NCBI GenBank assembly: GCA_023614405.1
Contig: CM042688.1
Span: 443,476,028-443,540,027 of the forward strand
DNA length: 64,000 nucleotides
Direction of reading: 5' to 3'
From: Avena insularis
Taxonomy: Eukaryota; Streptophyta; Magnoliopsida; Poales; Poaceae
Positions within the stretch are counted from its first letter, which is position 1. The number at the start of each line of letters is the position of its first letter. Shown here piece after piece: positions 1 to 15,500 of this stretch. The translations under genes were made by a program, and so were the position numbers. Below the pieces are notes generated by a model, which was given only the letters and a program-made list of their open reading frames with translations, was not told the DNA's origin and did not search any database.

Positions 1-884
1 TCCACTAGAGTCATTGCATGTCTGTTCTTCTCACAAACCACATATAGATCCACCAGAGTCAGTGAATGTATGTTCTTTTCATTAACCACATATATATCCA
101 CTAGTGTCATTGCATGTGTTTTCTTGTCATACACCACATATGGATCCTCAGCTAGATTCATTGCATTTTGTTCTTTTCACAAACCATGATGGATCCACTA
201 GTGTCATTGCATGTGTGTTCTTTTCATGAACCACTGCTAGAGTCATTGCATGTGTGTTCTTTTCACAAACTACATATGGATCCACTAGAGTCATTGCATG
301 TGTTCTTTTCATTAACCACATCTAGAGTCATTGGATGTGTGTTATTTTCACAAACCACATATGGATCCACCAGTGTCATTGAATGTGTGTTCTTCTCATA
401 AACCACATATGGATCCACTAGAGTCAGTGAATGTCTGTTCTTCTGACAAACCACATATGGATACACAGCTAGAGTCATTGCATGTCTATTCTTCTCACAA
501 ACCACACTTGGATCCGCCAGATTCAGTGAATGTCTGTTCTTTTCCTAAACCATACATGGATCCACCAATGTCATTGCATGTGTGTTCTTTTCAAGAAACA
601 CAACTAGAGTCGGTGAATGTATGTTCTTCTCACAAACCACATAGGGATCCACGAGAGTCATGCGATGTGTGTTCTTTTCATAAACCACATATTGATCCAC
701 CAGTATCATTTCATGTGTGTTCTTTTCACAAACCACATATGGATCCACTAGAGTCATTGCATGTATGTTCTTTTAACAGACCACACATGGATCCACCAGT
801 GTCATTGCATGTGTGTTCTTTTCAAGAACAACAACTAGAGTCAGTGAATGTCTGTTCTTTTCACGGACCACATATGGATCCACA

Positions 885-3800
885 GCTAGAGTCACTGCAT
901 GTGTGTTCTTTTCACAAACCACATAAGGATCCACTAGAGTCATTGGATGTGTGTTCTTTTCACAAACAACATATTGATCCACCAGTGTCATTGCATGTGT
1001 GTTCTTTTCACAAACCACATGAGCATGTGTGTTCTTCTAACAAACCACATATGGATCCACCAGAGTTCATTGCATGTGCGTTACTTTCACAAACCACATA
1101 TGGATCCACCGTAGTCATTGCATACGTCCGTTTCTTTTCATTAACCACAACTAGTGTCATTGCATGTCTGTTCTTTTCACAAACCACATGGATCCAGCAG
1201 TGTCACTGGATGTGTGTTCTTTTCATTAACCACGTCTAGAGTCATTGCATGTGTGTTCTTTTCACAAACCACATATGGATCCACCAGTGTCATTGCATGT
1301 CTGTTCTTTTCATTAACCATAGCTAGAGTCATCGCATGTCTGTTCTTTTCACAAACCACATGGATCCACCAATGTCATTTCATGCGTGTTCTTTTCATTA
1401 ACCACATATGGATCCACCAGTGTTATTGCATGCCTATTCTTCTCACAAACCACATATGGATTCACAACTAGAGCCATTGAATGTCTATTCTTCTCACAAA
1501 CGACATATGGATCCACCAGAGTCAGTGAATGTCTGTTCTTTTCATAAACCACATGAGCATGTGTGTTCTTTTCATAGACCACTTATGGATCCACAGTAGA
1601 GTCATTGTATGTCCATTTCTTTTCACAAACCACAAATGGATCCACCAGTTTCATTGAATGTGTGTTCTTTTCATGAACCACAGCTCGAGTAATTGCATGT
1701 TTGTTGTTTTCAGAAACCACATATGGATCCACTAGAGTCATTGCATGTGTTCTTTTCATTAACCATAGTTAGAGCCATTGCATGTGTGTACTTTTCACAA
1801 ACCACATATGGATCCACCCGTGTCATTGCATGTGCGTTCTTTTCATTAACCACATATGGACCCCCTAGTGTCATTGCATGTGTGTTTTTCATGAACTACA
1901 ACTAGATTCATTGCATGTGTGTTGTTTTCACGAACACATATGCATCCACCAGAGTTCATTTCATGTGTGTTCTTTTCACAAACCACATATGGATCCACCA
2001 GTGTCATTGCATGTGTGTTCTTTTCACAAACCACATATGGATCCACTAGTGTCATTGCATGTGTGTTCTTTTCAGAAACCACATATACATCCACCAGTGT
2101 CATTGCATGTGTGTTCTTTTCACAAACCACATATGGATCCACCGGTGTCTTTGCATGTGTGTTCTTTTCATGAACCACAACTAGAGTTAGTGAATGTCTG
2201 TTCTTTCACAAACCACATGGATCCACCAAAGTCATTATATTGCCTATTATTTTCACAAACCACAGTTAGAGTAATTACATGTTTGTTCTTTTCACAAACC
2301 AAATAAGGATCCACTAGAGTCATTGCATGTGCGTTATTTTCACAAACCACATATGGATCCACCAGAGTCATTGCATGTCTGTTCTTTTCATTAACCACAA
2401 CTAGTGTCATTGCATGTCTGTTCTTTTCACAAACCACATGGATCCAGCAGTGTCACTGGATGTCTGTTCTTTTCATTAACCACAGCTAGAGTCATGGCAT
2501 GTGTGTTCTTTTCACAAACCACATATGGATCCTTGTGTCATTGCATGTCCGTTCTTTTCATTAACCATAGCTAGAGTCATTGCATGTCTGTTCTTTTCAC
2601 AAACCACATGGATCCACCAATGTCATTTCATGCGTGTTCTTTTCATTAACCACATATGGATCCACCAGTGTCATTGTATGTTCGTTCTTTTCATTAACCA
2701 CAGCTAGAGTAATTGCATGTATGTTCTTTTCACAAACCACATGGATCCACCAGTATCATTGCATGCATGTTCTTCTCACAAAGCACATATGGATCCACAG
2801 CTAGAGTAATTCCATGTCTGTTGTTTTCACAAACCACATACGGATCCACTAGAGTCATTGCATGTGTTCTTTTCATTAACCACAACTAGAGTCATTGGAT
2901 GTGTGTTCTTTTCACAAACCACATATGGATCCACCAGTGTCATTGAATATGTGTTATTCTCACAAACCACATATGGATCCACTAGAGTCATTGCATGTCT
3001 GTTCTTCTCACAAACCACATATGGATCCACCAGAGTCAGTGAATGTATGTTCTTTTCATGAACCACATATATATCCACTAGTGTCATTGCATGTGTTTTC
3101 TTGTCATACACCACATATGGATCCACAGCTATATTCATTGCATTTTTGTTCTTTTCACAAACCACAGATGGATCCACCAGTGTCATTGCATGTGTGTTCT
3201 TTTCATGAACCACTGCTAGAGTCATTGCATGTGTGTTCTTTTCACAAACTACAAATGGATCCACTAGAGTCATTGCACGTGTTCTTTTCATTAACCACAT
3301 CTAGAGTCATTGGTTGTGTGTTCTTTTCACAAACCACATATGGATCCACCAGTGTCATTGAATGTGTGTTCCTCTCACAAACCACATATGGATCCACTAG
3401 AGTCAGTGAATGTCCGTTCTTCTCACAAACCACATATGGATCCGCCAGACTCAGTGAATGTCTGTTCTTTTCATAAACCATACTTGGATCCACCAATGTC
3501 ATTGCATGTGTTTTTTTTCAAGAACAACAACTAGAGTCGGTGAAATGTGTGTTCTTGTCACAAACCACATAGGGATCCACCAGAGTGATTGGATGTGTGT
3601 TCTTTTCATAAACCACATATTGATCCACCAGTGTCATTTCATGTGTGTTCTTTTCACAAACCACATTGGATCCACCAGAGTCATTGCATGTATGTTCTTT
3701 AAACAGACCACACATGGATCCACCAGTGTCATTGCATGTGTGTTCTTATCAAGAACCACAACTACAGTTAGTGAATGTCTGTTCTTTTCATAGACCACAT

Positions 3801-6800
3801 ATGGATCCATAGCTAGAGTCAGTTCATGTGTGTTATTTTCACAAACCACATAAGGATCCACTAGAGTCATTGGATATGTGTTCTTTTCACAAACCACATA
3901 TTGATCCACCAGTGTCATTGCATGTGTGTTCTTTTCACAAACCACATGAGCATGTGTGTTCTTCTCACAAACCACATATGGATGAACAGAGTTCATTGCA
4001 TGTGTTCTTTTAAATAAACCACATATGGATCCACCAGTCATTGCATGTCTCTTCCCTTCATTTCCCACAACTAGTGTCATTGCATATTTGTTCATTACAC
4101 ACACCACATGGATCCACCAGTGCCATTGCATGTGTGTTCTTTTCACAAACCACATATGGATCCACCAGTGTCATTGCATATGTGTTCTTTTCACAAACCA
4201 CATATGGATCCACAAGTGTCATTGCATGTGTGTTCTTTTCACAAACCACATATGGATCCACCGGTGTCATTGCATGTGTGTTCTTTTCATGAACCACAAC
4301 TAGAGTCAATGAATGTTTGTTCTTCTCACAAACCACATGGATCCACCAGAGTCATTGTATTGCCTATTATTTTCACAAACCACAGTTAGTGTAATTGCAT
4401 GTTTGTTCTTTTCACAAACCAAATAAATATCCACTAGAGTCATTGGATGTGTGTTCTTTTCACAAACCACAAACTGATCCACCAGTGTCATTGCATGTGT
4501 GTTCTTTTCACAAACCACATGAGCATGTGTGTTCTTCTCACAAACCACATATGGATCCACCAGAGTTCATTGCATGTGCGTTACTTTCACAAACCACATA
4601 TGGATCCACCAGAGTCATTGCATGTCTGTTCTTTTCATTAACCACAACTAGTGTGATTGCATGTCTGTTCTTTTCACAAACCACATGGATCCAGCAGTGT
4701 CACTGGTTGTGTGTTATTTTCATTAACCACAGCTAGAGTCATTGCATGTGTGTTCTTTTCACAAAGCACATATGGATCCACCAGTGTCATTGCATGTCTG
4801 TTCTTTTCATTAACCATAGCTAGAGTCATTGCATGTCTGTTCTTTTCACAAACCACATGGATCCACCAATGTCATTTCATGCGTGTTCTTTTCATTAACC
4901 ACATATGGATCCATCAGTGTTATTGCATGCCTGTTCTTCTCACAAACCACATATGGATCCACAACTAGAGCCATTGAATGTCTGTTCTTCTCACAAACGA
5001 CATATGGATCCACTAGAGTCAGTGAATGTCTGTTCTTTTCATAAACCACATGAGCATGTGTGTTCTTTTCATAGACCACATATGGATCCACAGCTAGAGT
5101 CATTATATGTCTATTCTTTCCACAAACCACAAATGGATCCACCAGTTTCATTGAATGTGTGTTCTTTTCATGAACCACAGCTAGAGTCACTGCATGTGTG
5201 TTCTTTTCACAAACCACATAAGGATCCACTAGAGTCATTGGATGTGTGTTCTTTTCACAAACAACATATTGATCCACCAGTGTCATTGCATGTGTGTTCT
5301 TTTCACAAACCACATGAGCATGTGTGTTCTTCTCACAAACCACATATGGATCCACCAGAGTTCATTGCATGTGCGTTACTTTCACAAACCACATATGGAT
5401 CCACCAGAGTCATTGCATGTCTGTTCTTTTCATTAACCACAACTAGTGTCATTGCATGTCTGTTCTTTTCACAAACCACATGGATCCAGCAGTGTCACTG
5501 GATGTGTGTTCTTTTCATTAACCACGTCTAGAGTCATTGCATGTGTGTTCTTTTCACAAACCACATATGGATCCACCAGTGTCATTGCATGTCTGTTCTT
5601 TTCATTAACCATAGCTAGAGTCATCGCATGTCTGTTCTTTTCACAAACCACATGGATCCACCAATGTCATTTCATGCGTGTTCTTTTCATTAACCACATA
5701 TGGATCCACCAGTGTTATTGCATGCCTATTCTTCTCACAAACCACATATGGATTCACAACTAGAGCCATTGAATGTCTATTCTTCTCACAAACGACATAT
5801 GGATCCACCAGAGTCAGTGAATGTCTGTTCTTTTCATAAACCACATGAGCATGTGTGTTCTTTTCATAGACCACTTATGGATCCACAGTTAGAGTCATTG
5901 TATGTCTGTTCTTTTCACAAACCACAAATGGATCCACCAGTTTCATTGAATGTGTGTTCTTTTCATGAACCACAGCTCGAGTAATTGCATGTTTGTTGTT
6001 TTCAGAAACCACATATGGATCCACTAGAGTCATTGCATGTGTTCTTTTCATTAACCATAGTTAGAGCCATTGCATGTGTGTACTTTTCACAAACCACATA
6101 TGGATCCACCCGTGTCATTGCATGTGCGTTCTTTTCATTAACCACATATGGACCCCCTAGTGTCATTGCATGTGTGTTTTTCATGAACTACAACTAGAAT
6201 CATTGCATGTGTGTTGTTTTCACGAACACATATGCATCCACCAGAGTTCATTTCATGTGTGTTCTTTTCACAAACCACATATGGATCCACCAGTGTCATT
6301 GCATGTGTGTTCTTTTCACAAACCACATATGGATCCACTAGTGTCATTGCATGTGTGTTCTTTTCAGAAACCACATATGCATCCACCAGTGTCATTGCAT
6401 GTGCGTTCTTTTCACAAACCACATATGGATCCACCGGTGTCTTTGCATGTGTGTTCTTTTCATGAACCACAACTAGAGTTAGTGAATGTCTGTTCTTTCA
6501 CAAACCACATGGATCCACCAAAGTCATTATATTGCCTATTATTTTCACAAACCACAGTTAGAGTAATTACATGTTTGTTCTTTTCACAAACCAAATAAGG
6601 ATCCACTAGAGTCATTGCATGTGCGTTATTTTCACAAACCACATATGGATCCACCAGAGTCATTGCATGTCTGTTCTTTTCATTAACCACAACTAGTGTC
6701 ATTGCATGTCTGTTCTTTTCACAAACCACATGGATCCAGCAGTGTCACTGGATGTCTGTTCTTTTCATTAACCACAGCTAGAGTCATGGCATGTGTGTTC

Positions 6801-9478
6801 TTTTCACAAACCACATATGGATCCGCCAGTGTCATTGCATGTCCGTTCTTTTCATTAACCATAGCCAGAGTCATTGCATGTCTGTTCTTTTCACAAACCA
6901 CATGGATCCACCAATGTCATTTCATGCGTGTTCTTTTCATTAACCACATATGGATCCACCAGTGTCATTGTATGTTCGTTCTTTTCATTAACCACAGCTA
7001 GAGTAATTGCATGTATGTTCTTTTCACAAACCACATGGATCCACCAGTATCATTGCATGCATGTTCTTCTCACAAAGCACATATGGATCCACAGCTAGAG
7101 TAATTCCATGTCTGTTGTTTTCACAAACCACATACGGATCCACTAGAGTCATTGCATGTGTTCTTTTCATTAACCACAACTAGAGTCATTGGATGTGTGT
7201 TCTTTTCACAAACCACATATGGATCCACCAGTGTCATTGAATATGTGTTATTCTCACAAACCACATATGGATCCACTAGAGTCATTGCATGTCTGTTCTT
7301 CTCACAAACCACATATGGATCCACCAGAGTCAGTGAATGTATGTTCTTTTCATGAACCACATATATATCCACTAGTGTCATTGCATGTGTTTTCTTGTCA
7401 TACACCACATATGGATCCACAGCTATATTCATTGCATTTTTGTTCTTTTCACAAACCACAGATGGATCCACCAGTGTCATTGCATGTGTGTTCTTTTCAT
7501 GAACCACTGCTAGAGTCATTGCATGTGTGTTCTTTTCACAAACTACAAATGGATCCACTAGAGTCATTGCACGTGTTCTTTTCATTAACCACATCTAGAG
7601 TCATTGGTTGTGTGTTCTTTTCACAAACCACATATGGATCCACCAGGGTCATTGAATGTGTGTTCCTCTCACAAACCACATATGGATCCACTAGAGTCAG
7701 TGAATGTCCGTTCTTCTCACAAACCACATATGGATCCGCCAAACTCAGTGAATGTCTGTTCTTTTCATAAACCATACTTGGATCCACCAATGTCATTGCA
7801 TGTGTGTTTTTTTCAAGAACAACAACTAGAGTCGGTGAAATGTGTGTTCTTGTCACAAACCACATAGGGATCCACTAGAGTGATTGGATGTGTGTTCTTT
7901 TCATAAACCACATATTGATCCACCAGTGTCATTTCATGTGTGTTCTTTTCACAAACCACATTGGATCCACCAGAGTCATTGCATGTATGTTCTTTAAACA
8001 GACCACACATGGATCCACCAGTGTCATTGCATGTGTGTTCTTATCAAGAACCACAACTACAGTTAGTGAATGTCTGTTCTTTTCATAGACCACATATGGA
8101 TCCATAGCTAGAGTCAGTTCATGTGTGTTATTTTCACAAACCACATAAGGATCCACTAGAGTCATTGGATATGTGTTCTTTTCACAAACCACATATTGAT
8201 CCACCAGTGTCATTGCATGTGTGTTCTTTTCACAAACCACATGAGCATGTGTGTTCTTCTCACAAACCACATATGGATGAACCAGAGTTCATTGCATGTG
8301 CGTTCTTTTCATAAACCACATATGGATCCAACAGAGTCATTGCATGTCTCTTCTTTTCATTAACCACAATTAGTGTCATTGCATATTTGTTCATTACACA
8401 AACCACATGGATCCACCAGTGCCATTGCATGTGTGTTCTTTTCACAAACCACATATGGATCCACCAGTGTCATTGCATATGTGTTCTTTTCACAAACCAC
8501 ATATGGATCCACAAGTGTCATTGCATGTGTGTTCTTTTCACAAACCACATATGGATCCACCGGTGTCATTGCATGTGTGTTCTTTTCATGAACCACAACT
8601 AGAGTCAATGAATGTTTGTTCTTCTCACAAACCACATGGATCCACCAGAGTCATTGTATTGCCTATTATTTTCACAAACCACAGTTAGTGTAATTGCATG
8701 TTTGTTCTTTTCACAAACCAAATAAATATCCACTAGAGTCATTGGATGTGTGTTCTTTTCACAAACCACAAACTGATCCACCAGTGTCATTGCATGTGTG
8801 TTCTTTTCACAAACCACATGAGCATGTGTGTTCTTCTCACAAACCACATATGGATCCACCAGAGTTCATTGCATGTGCGTTACTTTCACAAACCACATAT
8901 GGATCCACCAGAGTCATTGCATGTCTGTTCTTTTCATTAACCACAACTAGTGTGATTGCATGTCTGTTCTTTTCACAAACCACATGGATCCAGCAGTGTC
9001 ACTGGTTGTGTGTTATTTTCATTAACCACAGCTAGAGTCATTGCATGTGTGTTCTTTTCACAAAGCACATATGGATCCACCAGTGTCATTGCATGTCTGT
9101 TCTTTTCATTAACCATAGCTAGAGTCATTGCATGTCTGTTCTTTTCACAAACCACATGGATCCACCAATGTCATTTCATGCGTGTTCTTTTCATTAACCA
9201 CATATGGATCCATCAGTGTTATTGCATGCCTGTTCTTCTCACAAACCACATATGGATCCACAACTAGAGCCATTGAATGTCTATTCTTCTCACAAACGAC
9301 ATATGGATCCACTAGAGTCAGTGAATGTCTGTTCTTTTCATAAACCATATGAGCATGTGTGTTCTTTTCATAGACCACATATGGATCCACAGCTAGAGTC
9401 ATTGTATGTCTATTCTTTCCACAAACCACAAATGGATCCACCAGTTTCATTGAATGTGTGTTCTTTTCATGAACCACA
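885..9478. repeat. Higher-order tandem duplication, about 4.3 kb x 2
   Basis: Satellite block of about 885-5,179 is repeated as about 5,180-9,478. The offset between matching variant monomers is 4,292 bp at 1,154/5,446, 4,294 bp at 2,827/7,121 and 4,299 bp at 4,657/8,956, so only a few small indels separate the copies. Long stretches such as 1,693-1,905 and 5,985-6,197 have the same order of diagnostic variants. The region 59,636-63,870 has a similar period of about 4,235 bp between matching CATGGGCATG-containing segments, suggesting the same kind of block beyond element 2. Endpoints are estimated by eye. Confidence 0.85.
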
Positions 9479-12400
9479 GCTAGAGTAATTGCATGTTTGT
9501 TGTTTTCACAAACCACATATGGATCCACCAGTTTCATTGAATGTGTGTTCTTTTCATTAACCAAAGCTAGAGTCATTGGATGCATGTTCTTTTCACAAAC
9601 CACATATGGATCCACCAGTGTCAGTGAATGTGTGTTATTCTCACAAACCACATATGGATCCACTAGAGTCATTGCATGTCTGTTCTTCTCACAAACCACA
9701 TATGGATCCACCAGAGTCAGTGAATGTATGTTCTTTTCATGAACCATATATATATCCACTAGTGTCATTGCATGTGTTTTCTTGTCATACACCACATATG
9801 GATCCTCAGCTAGATTCATTGCATTTTTGTTCTTTTCACAAACCACAGATGGATCCACCAGTGTCATTGCATGTGTGTTCTTTTCATGAACCACTGCTAG
9901 AGTCATTGCATGTGTGTTCTTTTCACAAACTACATATGTATCCACTAGAGTCATTGCACGTGTTCTTTTCATTAACCACATCTAGAGTCATTGGTTGTGT
10001 GTTCTTTTCACAAACCACATATGGATCCACCAGTGTCATTGAATGTGTGTTCCTCTCACAAACCACATATGGATCCACTAGAGTCAGTGAATGTCCGTTC
10101 TTCTCACAAACCACATATGGATCTGCCAGACTCAGTGAATGTCTGTTCTTTTCATAAACCATACTTGGATCCACCAATGTCATTGCATGTGTGTTTTTTT
10201 CAAGAAAAACAACTAGAGTCGGTGAAATGTGTGTTCTTGTCACAAACCACATAGGGATCCACCAGAGTGATTGGATGTGTGTTCTTTTAATAAACCACAT
10301 ATTGATCCACCAGTGTCATTTCATGTGTGTTCTTTTCACAAACCACATTGGATCCACCAGAGTCATTGCATGTATGTTCTTTAAACATACCACACATGGA
10401 TCCACCAGTGTCATTGCATGTGTGTTCTTATCAAGAACCACAACTACAGTTAGTGAATGTCTGTTCTTTTCATAGACCACATATGGATCCATAGCTAGAG
10501 TCAGTTCATGTGTGTTATTTTCACAAACCACATAAGGATCCACTAGAGTCATTGGATATGTGTTCTTTTCACAAACCACATATTGATCCACCAGTGTCAT
10601 TGCATGTGTGTTCTTTTCACAAACCACATGAGCATGTGTGTTCTTCTCACAAACCACATATGGATGAACCAGAGTTCATTGCATGTGCGTTCTTTTCATA
10701 AACCACATATGGATCCACCAGAGTCATTGCATGTCTCTTCTTTTCATTAACCACAATTAGTGTCATTGCATATTTGTTCATTACACAAACCACATGGATC
10801 CACCAGTGCCATTGCATGTGTGTTCTTTTCACAAACCACATATGGATCCACCAGTGTCATTGCATATGTGTTCTTTTCACAAACCACATATGGATCCACC
10901 AGTGTCATTGCATGTGTGTTCTTTTCACAAACCACATATGGATCCACCGGTGTCATTGCATGTGTGTTCTTTTCATGAACCACAACTAGAGTCAATGAAT
11001 GTTTGTTCTTCTCACAAACCACATGGATCCACCAGAGTCATTGTATTGCCTATTATTTTCACAAACCACAGTTAGTGTAATTGCATGTTTGTTCTTTTCA
11101 CAAACCAAATAAATATCCACTAGAGTCATTGGATGTGTGTTCTTTTCACAAACCACAAATTGATCCACCAGTGTCATTGCATGTGTGTTCTTTTCACAAA
11201 CCACATGAGCATGTGTGTTCTTCTAACAAACCACATATGGATCCACCAGAGTTCATTGCATGTGCGTTACTTTCACAAACCACATATGGATCCACCAGAG
11301 TCATTGCATGTCTGTTCTTTTCATTAACCACAACTAGTGTGATTGCATGTCTGTTCTTTTCACAAACCACATGGATCCAGTAGTGTCACTGGTTGTGTGT
11401 TATTTTCATTAACCACAGCTAGAGTCATTGCATGTGTGTTCTTTTCACAAAGCACATATGGATCCACCAGTGTCATTGCATGTCTGTTCTTTTCATTAAC
11501 CATAGCTAGAGTCATTGCATGTCTGTTCTTTTCACAAACCACATGGATCCACCAATGTCATTTCATGCGTGTTCTTTTCATTAACCACATATGGATCCAT
11601 CAGTGTTATTGCATGCCTGTTCTTCTCACAAACCACATATGGATCCACAACTAGAGCCATTGAATGTCTGTTCTTCTCACAAACGACATATGGATCCACT
11701 AGATTCAGTGAATGTCTGTTCTTTTCATAAACCACATGAGCATGTGTGTTCTTTTCATAGACCACATATGGATCCACAGCTAGAGTCATTGTATGTCTAT
11801 TCTTTCCACAAACCACAAATGGATCCACCAGTTTCATTGAATGTGTGTTCTTTTCATGAACCACAGCTAGAGTAATTGCATGTTTGTTGTTTTCACAAAC
11901 CACATATGGATCCACCAGTTTCATTGAATGTGTGTTATTTTCATTAACCAAAGCTAGAGTCATTGGATGCATGTTCTTTTCACAAACCACATATGGATCC
12001 ACCAGTGTCAGTGAATGTGTGTTATTCTCACAAACCACATATGGATCCACTAGAGTCATTGCATGTCTGTTCTTCTCACAAACCACATATGGATCCACCA
12101 GAGTCAGTGAATGTATGTTCTTTTCATGAACCATATATATATCCACTAGTGTCATTGCATGTGTTTTCTTGTCATACACCACATATGGATCCTCAGCTAG
12201 ATTCATTGCATTTTTGTTCTTTTCACAAACCACAGATGGATCCACCAGTGTCATTGCATGTGTGTTCTTTTCATGAACCACTGCTAGAGTCATTGCATGT
12301 GTGTTCTTTTCACAAACTACATATGTATCCACTAGAGTCATTGCATGTGTTCTTTTCATTAACCACATCTAGAGTCATTGGATGTGTGTTCTTTTCACAA

Positions 12401-12560
12401 ACCACATATGGATCCACCAGTGTCATTGAATGTGTGTTCTTCTCACAAACCACATATGGATCCACTAGAGTCAGTGAATGTCCGTTCTTCTCACAAACCA
12501 CATATGGATCCACAGCGAGAGTCATTGCATGTCTATTCTTCTCACAAACCACATATGGAT
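7150..12560. repeat. Higher-order tandem repeat, 2,387-bp period
   Basis: Matching monomer series recur at a constant 2,387 bp: 7,189/9,576/11,963, 7,604/9,991/12,378, 8,123/10,510 and 8,956/11,343. This gives two full copies and a partial third. The third diverges near 12,515, where an extra CAGCGAGAG-type monomer is present. The block overlaps the second copy of the 4.3-kb duplication, so the two duplications are nested in time. Confidence 0.8.
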
Positions 12561-15500
12561 CCGCCAGACTCAGTGAATGTCTGTTCTTTTCATAAACCAT
12601 AAATGGATCCACCAATGTCATTGCATGTGTGTTCTTTTCGAGAACAACAACTAGAGTCGGTGAATGTGTGTTCTTCTCACAAACCACATAGGGATCCACC
12701 AGAGTCATTGGATGTGTGTTCTTTTCATAAACCACATATTGATCCACCAGTGTCATTTCATGTGTGTTCTTTTCACAAACCACATTGGATCCACCAGAGT
12801 CATTGCATGTATGTTCTTTAAACAGACCACACATGGATCCACCAGTGTCATTGCATGTGTGTGACTTTTCAAGAACCACAACTACAGTTAGTGAATGTCT
12901 GTTCTTTTCACAGACCACATACGGATCCATAGCTAGAGTCAGTTCATGTGTGTTATTTTCACAAACCACATAAGGATCCACTAGATTCATTGGATATGTG
13001 TTCTTTTCACAAACCACATATTGATACACCAGTGTCATTGCATGTGTGTTCTTTTCACAAACCACATGAGCATGTGTGTTCTTCTCACAAACCACATATG
13101 GATGCACCAGAGTTCATTGCATGTGCGTTCTTTTCACAAACCACATATGGATCCACCAGAGTCATTGCATGTCTCTTCTTTTCATTAACCACAATTAGTG
13201 TCATTGCATGTTTGTTCATTACACAAACCACATGGATCCAGCAGTGTCACTGGATGTGTGTTCTTTTCATTAACCACAGCTAGAGTCATCGCATGTGTGT
13301 TCTTTTTAGAAACCACATATGGATCCACCAGTGTCATTGCATGTCCGTTCTTTTCATTAACCACATCTAGAGTCATTGCATGCATGTTCTTTTCACAAAC
13401 CACATGGATCCACCAGTGTCATTTCATGCATGTTCTTTTCATTAACCACATATGGATCCACCAGTGTTATTGTATGTGTGTTCTTTTCGATAACAACAGC
13501 TAGAGTCATTGCATGTCTGTTCTTTTCAGAAATCACATGGATCCACCAGTGTAATTGCATGCATGTTCTTCTCACAAACTACATATGGATCCACAGCTAG
13601 AGTTATTGCATGTCTGTTCTTCTGACAAACCACATATGGATCCACCAGAGTTTTAGAAAGTTTGTTCTTTTCATAAACCACATGAGCTTGTGTGTTCTTT
13701 TCATAGACCACATATGGATCCATAGCTAGAGTTAGTGCATGTCAGTTTTTCTCACAAACCACATATGGCTCCACCAGAGTCAGTGAATGTCTGTTCTTTT
13801 CATGAAACACATATGGATCCACCAGTGTCATTGCATCTGTTTTCTTGTCATACACCACATATGGATCAATAGCTAGATTCATTGCATGCCAGTTCTTTTC
13901 ACAAACCAAACATGGATCCACCAGTGTCACTGCATGTATGTTCTTTTCATGAACCACAGCTAGAGTCATTGCATGTGTGTTCTTTTCACAAACTACATAT
14001 GGATCCACTAGAGTCATTGCATGTGTTCTTTTCATTAACCACATCTAGAGTCATTGGATGTGTGTTCTTTTCACAAACCACATATGGATCCACCACTGTC
14101 ATTGAATGTGTGTTCTTCTCACAAACCACATATGGATCCACTAGAGTCAGTGAATGTCTTCTTCTCATAAACCACATATGGATCCACAGCTAGAGTCGTT
14201 GCATGTCTATTCTTCTCAGAAACCACATATGGATCCGCCAGACTCAGTGAATGTATGTTCTTTTCATAAACCATACATGGATCCACCAATGTCATTGCAT
14301 GTCTGTTCTTTTCAAGAACCACAACTAGAGTCGGTGAATGTGTGTTCTTCTCACAAACCACATAGGGATCCACCAGAGTCATTAGATGTGTGTTCTTTTC
14401 ATAAACCACATATTGATGCACTAGTGCCATTTCATGTGTGTTCTTTTCACAAACCACATATGGATCCACCAGAGTCATTGCATGTCTGTTCTTTTAATAG
14501 ACCACACATGGATCCACCAGTGGCATTGCATGTGTGTTCTTTTCCAGAACCACAACTAGAGTCAGTGAATGTCTGTTCTTTTCTTAGTCCACATATGGAT
14601 CCCCAGCTAGAGTCACTGCATGTGTGTTCTTTTCACAAACCACATATGGATCCACTAGAGTCATTGGATCTGTGTTCTTTTCACAAACCACATATTGGTC
14701 CACCAGTGTCATTGCATGTGTGTTCTTTTCACAAACCACATGACCATGTGTGTTCTTCTCACAAACCACATATGGATCCACCAGAGTTCATTGCATGTCC
14801 GTTCTTTTAACAAACCACATATGGATCCACCAGTGTCATTTCATGTGTGTTCTTTTTATTAACCAAATAAGGATCCCCTAGTGTCATTGCATGTGTTTTC
14901 TTTTCATTAACCAAAGCTAGAGTCATTGCATGTCTACTATTTTCATAGACCACATATGGATCGACTAGTGTCATTTCATGTGTGTTCTTTTCACAAACCA
15001 CATATGGATCCACAAGTGTCATTGTATCTTTGTTCTGTTCATTAACCACATATGGACCCCTAGTGTCATTGCATGTGTGTTATTTTCATTAACCACAACT
15101 AGAGTCATTGCATGTGTGTTGTTTTCACAAACCACATATGGATCCACCAGTGTCATTGCATGTGTGTTCTTTTCACAAACCACATATGGATCCATCAATG
15201 TCATTGCATGTGTGTTCTTTTCATTAACCACATATGGATCCCCTAGTGTCATTGCATGTGGGTTCTTTTCAATAACCACAGCTAGAGTCATTGCATGTGT
15301 GTTCTTTTCACAAACCACATATGGATCCACTAGTGTCATTGCATGTCTGTTCTTTTCATTAACCGCTCAAGTCATTGGATGTCTGTTCTTTTCACAAACC
15401 ACATGGATCCACCAGTGTCATTGCATGTGTGTTCTTTTAATAAACCACAACTAGAGTCATTGCATGTGTATTCTATTCATTAAGCACAACTAGTGTCATT

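Noticed and set aside
331..1239. 302-codon ORF and similar long ORFs (for example 9,145-9,981 and 12,310-13,107 on the minus strand) as protein-coding genes
   Set aside because: They are translations of the 48-bp satellite in frames left open because 48 is divisible by three. They overlap on both strands, have no domain, signal or initiation context, and recur with each block duplication.
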